From assembly GCA_050084985.1 (NCBI GenBank), contig JBITNC010000002.1:14756001-14820000 (forward strand): a stretch of 64,000 bases of DNA, given 5' to 3'. The translations under genes were made by a program, and so were the position numbers. Positions 57,789 to 64,000 of this stretch are shown here, in pieces. The notes beneath the pieces were generated by a model that searched no databases, was not told the origin of the DNA, and saw only the letters and a list, made by a program, of their open reading frames with translations. Source of the stretch: Nageia nagi (lineage: Eukaryota > Pinophyta). Position 1 is the first letter of the stretch; every line of letters starts with the position of its first letter.

Positions 57789-58520
57789 GTGGATGAAGGT
57801 AATGGAAGAGGAAATGCGTGTTCTATCAAGAAAAATGATACATGGGAACTTGTTGAGCTTCCAAAAGACAAAAAGTTTGTAGGCTCAAAATGGGTCTATA
57901 AAACTAAATATAATTTCAATGGAACAATTGAAAGACTCAAAGAAAGAATTTTTGCAAAGGGGTTCACTCAAAAATATGGCATAGACTATGAAGATACCTT
58001 TGCACTAGTGGTTGGATAAGAAACAATGAGAATGGTAATTTATTTGGTAGCCCACAAAGGATGGAGCATGCACCATATTAATTTAAAAAGTGTAATTTTG
58101 AATGGCTATCTTGATGAAGAGTTTTATGCGCAACAAACTTAAGGCTTTGAGATAGAAGGCAAGGAGAACCATGTGTACAAATTGAAGAAGGCACTATATG
58201 GCCTCAAACAAGTTCCAAGAGCTTGGTATTCATGAATTGATGGTTACACTAAGTTGGGTTTGAGAGAAGAAAAAATGAGCCAAATATCTACAACAAGAAA
58301 AAAGGTAATAAAGGTAATGATATTCTCCTTATTTGCATTTATGTTGATGACTTGATTTACTTTGGAAGTAATCCTAAAATAAATGATCAATTGAAAAATA
58401 AAATGATGAAAGAATTTAAAATTATGGACCTTTGTTTGATACACCAATTCCTTGGCATGAAAGTGCAACAATAAAATGATGATATTTTTGTATTTCAAAC
58501 CAAAAATGCCAAAGATATGT
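57789..58520 (+). pseudogene. Copia D reverse transcriptase
   Basis: 57789-58019 reads DTWELVELPKDKKFVGSKWV and AKGFTQKYGIDYEDTFALVV. Later pieces give HHINLKSVILNGYLDEEFY-like text, [16 protein letters not shown] and IYVDDLIYFGSNPK, with the YVDD pair intact at 58340-58351. Frameshifts and stops separate all pieces. Confidence 0.9.
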
Positions 58521-59250
58521 TGAAAGCTTTTGGCATAGATAATTGTAAAAGTGTTGCAAATCTAATTTCTCATGGAGTATTGTTGAGAAAAGATGATAGG
58601 ACTAAAAAGGTAGACATCACTACATATAAAAGCATTGTAAGGAGTCTCATGTTTCTCACCAACACTAGACTCGACATTGCATGTGTTGTTTCATTTGTAT
58701 CTAGGTATATGGTGACCCATCAAAATCACACTTAAAAGTAACCAAAAGGATACTTAGATATGTGAGAGGCACTCTTAATTTTAGTATACATTATTGTAAA
58801 AGTGATGTTGTAAAATTTATGGGCTATAATGATTATGATTGGGGTAGTAATATTGATGGTAGGAAGTCCACATTCAACAATTATTTCATACTTAGGTCTA
58901 GTATGATTACTTGGTCATCCAAAAAGAAAACCATAGTTTCGTTGTGATCCATAAAGGTTGAGTATATTGAAATCACAAGTGCTAGTGCACAAGCATTGTG
59001 GATGAGAAATCTAATTCAAGATGTTGATGAAAAATAAAGTGGTGTGACAACATGAATGTAATACAACTTGCATACAACCTAGTCTAGCATAATAGGTCAA
59101 AGCATTTTGACATCAAGTACCACTTCATTTAAGATATGGTGGAGAAGGAAGTCATAGAGTTGCAATGCATTCATATTAAAGAGAATATGGTTGATTTATT
59201 CACTAAGGGAATCTTTAAAACTTAGTTTCTAAAGTTCAAAAACTTCCTAG
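58521..59250 (+). pseudogene. Copia D RNase H
   Basis: 58517-58735 gives TYKSIVRSLMFLTNTRLDIA, and 58762-58947 gives GYNDYDWGSNIDGRKSTFNN. EYIEITSASAQALWMRNLIQ and KHFDIKYHFI follow, ending MVDLFTKGIFKT near 59220. The last Asp/Glu blocks are recognisable but broken by stops. Confidence 0.88.
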
Positions 59251-59277
59251 TAAGTCCCCTTAGCATCAAGGGGATAA

Positions 59278-59735
59278 TGTTGGAGTTTTAGCCCATATAA
59301 AGCATGATAACCATGAATTCTTAGCTCTTTGTTCTCATCTGATAGGGATAGGTCTAATCAGATCTAGCTAATCAATGTACTGGCTAAGAATAACCAATCG
59401 ACATACTGACTAGCCAACCAGTTTGCAATATACCAGTTTGATCTGTACATGAAAAAAATATGATAATTTGTTAGTTTTTGTTGATTTTTTCTTATGTACT
59501 CAACTTCTAGCTCAGGATAATGGTTTGTTATAGTTGATTAAACATGTGTAGATGTGAATTTACTATATACGCTTATGCTCATATGGATTTTAGCTTGTTT
59601 CTTAGTGATTTGGATGTGGTGTGAGTTTCTTACTTACAAAACTATGAGATTTGTAATCTAGTTCCAAACTTGGAACAATAAAAGCATGTACTTCATTTTC
59701 AATCTTAATTCAATAAGTGCATAATTATTCTCTCA
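59278..59735 (+). repeat. 3' LTR of copia D
   Basis: TGTTGGAGTTTTAGCCC to ATTCTCTCA, preceded by the polypurine tract and followed by CTCCC. Confidence 0.92.
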
Positions 59736-59740
59736 CTCCC

Positions 59741-60189
59741 TAATAAGCACTCTCCTAATGATGGTTATGGATCGGATAAAGTGTGTTCTTTGGGCTCAAC
59801 TTGCATTCTTAGGCAATCATTTTATGATGAAAAATCCATAGTAAATAAAGGTTTTACGAATAGTATGGCGAGATGTTGGAGCACCTTATGGAGGCCTATT
59901 CAAATAATTATTTATTTGAATGTTGTGATCTCAAGATTTTATTGAATATCGAGGATCGTTCACAACATAACATGGGATTTGGATGCACTTATGGATCTCA
60001 ATCATATATTGATTTCTTCGGGGATGCTATCCTCATTTGAATTGAAGAAGATGAGTTTGAGATTGATCTTGTTCAATTTACAGCCAATATTAGAGATAAA
60101 AGGCCAAGCCTGGCTAAACTTGAAAATTTTGTTAAATCATCTTAGGCTAGGTCTGCCTTAGTAACATTATTCTCGAATAATTTTTTTAT
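59741..60189. other. Unassigned DNA upstream of LINE ORF1 remnant
   Basis: No motif was recognised. It may include the decayed N-terminal part of the ORF1 that follows. Confidence 0.4.
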
Positions 60190-60790
60190 TGTAACTTTTC
60201 ACAAATAGGCAGATCAAGATTATGTCTAGAATTATAAATGCAGTTGCTTTTTAGATATAGAGGGATCTATATTATTGAATGGTCACTTGAATTCAATCCT
60301 TTTACTAAAAGAATTGATTCAATCTTAATATGGATAAATCTTTATGCCCTATCGATTGAATTTTGGGGCGAGAAGATCTTCACCAAAGTTGGGAATTTTA
60401 TTGGGTTCTATTGATATATGGACAAGCATATTAAGGAGAATTTAGCAAAAAGATCAAATATGTGCAAAGCTAGATTGGTAATCATAATGGAAACTTTAAC
60501 CCCTTAACCCCAATCCATCATTCTTTCTTTAAGTAGGGGCATCTGGTCTCAAAAGATTGAATATGAGAATTTCTCCATGCATTATTATGGATTTCAACAA
60601 GATGGCCATTTGAAGAAAAATTTCTTGGTCAATTGTTCTAACTCTCAACATTTTGGGTATAAGATAAAGAATAATTCAAAATTGATCCCATCAAAGAAGA
60701 TTCAAGATCTATTGGTCCCTGTTTCTCCCTTGAAAGAAACTTCATATCTCAATTATTAATAGAATGAGAGTTGTATAAAGAAGAATGACC
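60190..60790 (+). pseudogene. LINE ORF1 remnant (DUF4283 and zinc-knuckle type)
   Basis: The + strand reads IEWSLEFNPFTKRIDSILIW, INLYALSIEFWGEKIFTKVG and NFIGFY, matching DUF4283 (W---F-P------ --- W--L--LP-E-W------IGN-IG). Then KARLVIIMETLTP, stop, PQSIILSL and W, then the knuckle region HYYGFQQDGHLKKNF at 60580-60624. The GH is kept, but the three Cys positions read Tyr, Phe and Phe, so zinc binding is lost. DUF4283 proteins are the ORF1-like RNA-binding proteins of plant L1 LINEs. No RT follows. Confidence 0.75.
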
Positions 60791-61163
60791 ATAGTAGGGG
60801 TATTGGATCTCAAGTGAGGGAGAAAAATCATTTAGCTAAGGAAAATGTAGTTTTTGACATAACTCAATATCTTATTATTCTCAATGAGGACTCTTAGGTT
60901 TGTTCCAGAGATAAGATTACTTATGTTCTTATCTAGAAGCAATCTACGAAAGATTAGGCAGCAATAACCAAACACTTGTTATTGGAAGCCGCTATTAACT
61001 TAGGAGCTTAAAATGCAGAAATTCATTTGTGGGACTCTCCAATTTGGAGGAAGAATCTTCAAATACAAGGTGAACATAATGAGAAAGTCACTTTAGAAAG
61101 TAGTTTTGGGTATTCTATCATAACCCTTGAGAATCATTTGGGCTACATATTAGCAATAGTTGG
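60791..61163. other. Unassigned DNA
   Basis: No further LINE domain or other feature was recognised before the solo LTR. Confidence 0.4.
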
Positions 61164-61168
61164 GTAGT

Positions 61169-61602
61169 TGATGTAGTTCCTCCAAAAGACCAAAATAGAT
61201 CTCCAAAATTGATTCACAACACACAAGTAAATCAATGGAAGAATAAAATTCACATAAGAAGTCTTTATTCTTCTGAATCTACACTAGTCCCTCAAAAGGA
61301 TTACAATCAACTTTTATCAAGCATCTCTTTCCCTCCTTTCTAATTTTAAGAAAATGTAAAATATAGCTAAGATGAGGCCCAAAATGGAACTATGCATCCA
61401 TTACTCAATACATACAATAATTATAAAAATAGAAATAAAAGTAAAAGTGGAATTTGGGCTATATGACAAGCATTTCAGACCTCAAAATTAACTCCCATGG
61501 AAGATGTTACAATCTTGTAGATTTTTAAATTCTACGTAATCTAAAAAAATGGACTCAAAATGATGTTGGGATCAAAAGTTACAACCTCTGCAAGGTACAT
61601 CA
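61169..61602 (-). repeat. Gypsy solo LTR
   Basis: 434 bp on the - strand, TGATGTACCTTGCAGAGG to ...CTACATCA. Homologous to 44622-45173. Flanks GTAGT (61164-61168) and ATAGT (61603-61607) are a target duplication with one difference. No internal DNA is attached. Confidence 0.78.
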
Positions 61603-62075
61603 ATAGTAAGAGACATTGTAATAGGTTTTGAGATCATATCAGAACCCTTGACTACCTTCAAATATAACTAGGTAGCAAGTTTCATAGATTACTTGTCATT
61701 CTGTTAAAACTACTAATAGATTTTGAGACTGTGTTAAAATCAATATATGTTTTTTTAGTTATTATAATTTACCTTTTTACCCAAAAAAAAATTACATTAT
61801 ATTTCAAAAAATGGAATCAAAATAATGTTGGGATCAAAGTTACAACCTTTGCAAGGTACATCAATAGTAAGAGACATTGTAATAGGTTTTGAGATCATAT
61901 CAGAACCCTTGACTGCCTTCAAATATAACTAGGTAGCAAGTTTCATAGATTACTTTTCAATCTCTTAAAACTACTATTTCAATAGATTTTGAGACCATGT
62001 TAAAATCCATATATGTTTTTTTAGTTATTGTAATTTACCTTTTTACCCAAAAACAAAAATTACATTATATTTCAA
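61549..62075. repeat. Tandem duplication, 262-268 bp unit
   Basis: ATGGACTCAAAATGATGTTG at 61549 and ATGGAATCAAAATAATGTTG at 61811 start two copies that run in parallel to TACATTATATTTCAA (61807 and 62075). The first 54 bp of each copy is the edge of the gypsy solo LTR, so the duplication came after the LTR insertion. Copies differ at about a dozen sites. Confidence 0.92.
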
Positions 62076-62438
62076 TTAATTCCACTTTCATTTAACATTT
62101 TTGCGATTAGATTTCGCAAAGACTTTGCAACACAATGAAATATGTAGCATCTCTGTATCAAGAACGTGTCTTTCGCCTGCACTTAAAATACCTTGGAAAG
62201 GGTCATCCTCCAACTGGAGTAAGGCACTTCGGAAAAAAGAATATGGAGAAGTTTCTCGAATTCTTCTTAGAGAGTGATTTTCTACAATGTCACCCAACGA
62301 GTGACGCACTCAGAAACACTGAAGTCAATTCTTAGATAAGGTAGCAATCTTTCACCGACGTTACCACCACGAACGCTTAAAAACTGCATTGTCTCGCCTA
62401 CAATCAGAGGCCTCCTCATTTTCCCCTGTTATGTAAAA
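62076..62438 (+). promoter_or_regulatory. Upstream region of the receptor kinase gene
   Basis: GC content rises from about 62100 onward. Short frames on both strands (for example 62088-62309 on -, 62135-62335 on +) have no recognised motif. No clear TATA box is seen; a CTTAAAAACTG stretch at about 62377 and pyrimidine-rich CCTCCTCATTTTCCCC (62412-62426) are the only hints. A short upstream ATG-TAA (62431-62436) precedes the main start by 2 bp and could modestly reduce translation. Confidence 0.4.
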
Positions 62439-64000
62439 ATGCACAGTAAAGATCGGGTAGCGTTCTCATACGTTTGCTTCCCTGCTTTGATTCTGACTCT
62501 GCTATTGGTTCCTCTAAATTCTAACGTAGACGGTGTTGCTGACACCATCATCGCAGGAGCACATCTCACGGCCTCAGAAACCAGGGTTTCCAACAATGGC
62601 ATCTTCAAGCTGGGTTTCTTCAATTTGCAAGATACCAACAAATGGTATGTGGGTATTTGGTATGCTCAAGTCCCACAGCAGACAATCGTATGGATTGCAA
62701 ACAGAGACAAACCCTTGCACAACGCCTCTGCCGTCTTTGGTCTCACAGAGGACGGTGGACTTGCGCTCTCTCAAGGGGACTCTGTCATCTGGTCCACAAA
62801 TGGGACGAAAGAAGCTTCTTCTGCAGTGATAACAGATACAAGTAATCTGGTTCTGATGAGTGCGGAGAACAAGTCTCAAATTGTTTGGCAAAGTTTTGAC
62901 ACTCCGGGAAATGTATGGATGCCCGGGATGAGGATTATGTTTGACCGGATTCTGAGTTCGTGGAAGTCCAGCAGGGATCCGAATCCGGGCCTCTTCAGCC
63001 TCCGCATAGATCCGTCCGGTGAGGATCAGATAGTGCTGATGTGGAACAGCTCCGTCACCTACTGGGAATCCGGAATCTGGAACGGCAAATCGTATACCCT
63101 AGCTCCGCTTACAATACCCAACATTCGGTACAATTTCAGCGTTGTTAGTGACGGTGATTCCAAATATATTCATTTCTCTGTGGATCCTCTTCTCACATAT
63201 CTGTCGCAATTCATCATGATGGTTGCAGTGTCAGGCGAAATCAGAATGTTCTTCTTGCGGGACAACACAACGTGGACCCTTTTCTGGTCGCAACCGGGAA
63301 AACAGTGCGCCGTTTATGCGGGCTGTGGAGCCTATGGACTATGCAATCCACGTAACGTTCAATCCTGCAACTGTCTCGACGGTTTCAAACCCATAGATAA
63401 TGAAGCATGGGAGTCCCAGGAATGGTCAGCCGGATGTAAGCGGATAACTGCACAAGATTGCCAAGACGGTAACCGCAAAGGGTTCCTGCAGCTAACCAGT
63501 GTATCTACTCCACCTGGGGCGATCGCATCCCAAAGGCCGATGACAGCGGAAGAGTGCAAGAAGGTTTGTCTCAGCGATTGTTCCTGCACTGCATACTCTC
63601 ACGGTACTAATATTAATTGTCAACTGTGGTACAATGACCTGTTCAATCTATACGAGGAAACCTCCAACGGTTCGCCCCTATTTGTGAGAGTAGCCGCCTC
63701 TGATCTGCCGAAATCATCTTCCAGAAATCACAAGACATATGTTGTAGAAGCAGCGGTAGGCGTCGTTGTGGGACTGGCCGCGATTTCTGCCGTCGTTTTT
63801 GCAGTTCTCTTACGACGGCGTAGATCATTTACAAAGTCGGCGGATTATGGCGCTTCAGCGGCTCTTACGATTTTCAGCTACAAACAGCTGCAGGTTGCGA
63901 CCCAAAATTTTTCGGAGAGGTTGGGAGGCGGAGCATTCGGGTCTGTGTTCAAGGGCACTCTCCGGGACAAGTCTCTGGTGGCGGTGAAGATATTGGAAGG
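62439..64000 (+). CDS. G-type lectin S-receptor-like serine/threonine kinase, 5' part (runs off the window)
   Basis: From ATG at 62439 the frame is open for 520 codons to the window edge, with no intron. A signal peptide (about residues 1-31; FPALILTLLLVPL) is followed by a B-lectin domain (about 35-155; FKLGFFN, WYVGIWYAQVP, TIVWIANRDKPLHN, NLVLMSAENKSQIVWQSFDT). The S-locus glycoprotein region has SSWKSSRDPNPGLFSLRIDP and YWESGIWNGKSY. A Cys-rich EGF/PAN part has CAVYAGCGAYGLCNP, SCNCLDGFKP and ECKKVCLSDCSCTAYS. A transmembrane helix lies at about 438-458, then RRRR. The kinase begins FSYKQLQVATQNFSERL with the Gly-rich loop GGGAFGSV (496-503) and the ATP-binding lysine in VAVK (K517). It resembles Arabidopsis At2g19130-type SD2 kinases, plasma-membrane sensors in immunity and self/non-self signalling. 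Ligand unknown. GC content far exceeds the flanks. Confidence 0.95.
   Translation, partial: MHSKDRVAFSYVCFPALILTLLLVPLNSNVDGVADTIIAGAHLTASETRVSNNGIFKLGFFNLQDTNKWYVGIWYAQVPQQTIVWIANRDKPLHNASAVFGLTEDGGLALSQGDSVIWSTNGTKEASSAVITDTSNLVLMSAENKSQIVWQSFDTPGNVWMPGMRIMFDRILSSWKSSRDPNPGLFSLRIDPSGEDQIVLMWNSSVTYWESGIWNGKSYTLAPLTIPNIRYNFSVVSDGDSKYIHFSVDPLLTYLSQFIMMVAVSGEIRMFFLRDNTTWTLFWSQPGKQCAVYAGCGAYGLCNPRNVQSCNCLDGFKPIDNEAWESQEWSAGCKRITAQDCQDGNRKGFLQLTSVSTPPGAIASQRPMTAEECKKVCLSDCSCTAYSHGTNINCQLWYNDLFNLYEETSNGSPLFVRVAASDLPKSSSRNHKTYVVEAAVGVVVGLAAISAVVFAVLLRRRRSFTKSADYGASAALTIFSYKQLQVATQNFSERLGGGAFGSVFKGTLRDKSLVAVKILE

Larger units (their letters stand above)
53461..59735 (+). mobile_element. Ty1-copia retrotransposon D, old, with an inserted TIR element
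   Basis: Equal-length LTRs (53461-53918 and 59278-59735, 458 bp each) with TG...CA ends. Target duplications differ by one base (ATCCC 53456-53460, CTCCC 59736-59740). A degenerate PBS and a polypurine tract (CATCAAGGGGATAA, ending 59277) are in place. Internal order gag, protease, integrase, RT, RNase H is copia. The LTRs differ by roughly a tenth by eye, the most diverged full element here. The coding region has many stops and a 1.1-kb insertion at 56568-57677. Confidence 0.92.

Noticed and set aside
62088-62335. Overlapping frames on both strands (73 and 66 codons) upstream of the kinase
   Set aside because: No recognised motif; the region is more likely promoter and 5' flank. A small gene cannot be fully excluded.
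1-64000. tRNA, rRNA or other structured RNA genes
   Set aside because: I saw no cloverleaf with A and B boxes and no rRNA segments; the GGTATCAGAGC matches are retrotransposon primer binding sites.

Overview
This 64-kb window is nuclear DNA from a plant with a large, repeat-rich genome. It is AT-rich, holds many nested and decayed Ty1-copia elements plus Ty3-gypsy, LINE and hAT-like remnants, a decayed plant PPR gene, and one apparently functional host gene. That gene is a G-type lectin (S-domain) receptor-like kinase whose first 520 codons are open and run off the right edge (62439-64000, + strand). The age and depth of the retrotransposon nests suggest a gymnosperm, most likely a conifer. 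That is inference from style, not proof; there is no bacterial, organellar or viral genome signature.

Layout. 180-865: PPR pseudogene. 900-4936: mostly unassigned AT-rich DNA with a 140-bp imperfect foldback. 4937-17703: an outer LTR element (short copia-type gag plus unknown acidic ORFs, no pol) interrupted by a full copia element A (7032-16316, - strand, perfect TTTCT target duplication). 18354-19245: two tandem arrays leading into a decayed hAT-like transposase (19250-21263). That transposase is cut by a large copia-related element B (21264-36580, + strand, perfect AAAAG duplication) and resumes at 36581-37170. B has a leader and 3' region like A, but non-pol DNA where A has gag-pol. B is itself interrupted, inside a TA microsatellite, by the youngest copia element C (22050-28822, - strand, only two LTR differences over 188 bp seen by eye). 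37250-41107: palindromic GATGATCATC arrays flank a decayed, intron-containing coiled-coil gene; this may be a further DNA transposon. 42540-45173: a second hAT-like remnant, then the 3' end of a chromodomain gypsy element with its LTR. 46490-50668: LINE reverse-transcriptase fragments (- strand), a solo LTR of the A/B family, and a 693-bp tandem duplication. 53461-59735: old copia element D (+ strand), holding a 1.1-kb element with ~30-bp terminal inverted repeats. 60190-60790: LINE ORF1 (DUF4283) remnant. 61169-62075: gypsy solo LTR partly included in a later tandem duplication. 62439-64000: receptor kinase.

How the parts relate. The transposons form a readable stratigraphy: hAT, then B, then C; and outer element, then A. 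Five LTR copies of one family (7032, 15815, 21264, 36104, 47565) and two gypsy LTR copies (44622, 61169) show repeated use of the locus. No element looks fully autonomous: A, C and D all carry stops or frameshifts, and C also carries YVDY in place of the RT motif YVDD. The receptor kinase stands out sharply from its surroundings by its higher GC content and uninterrupted frame.
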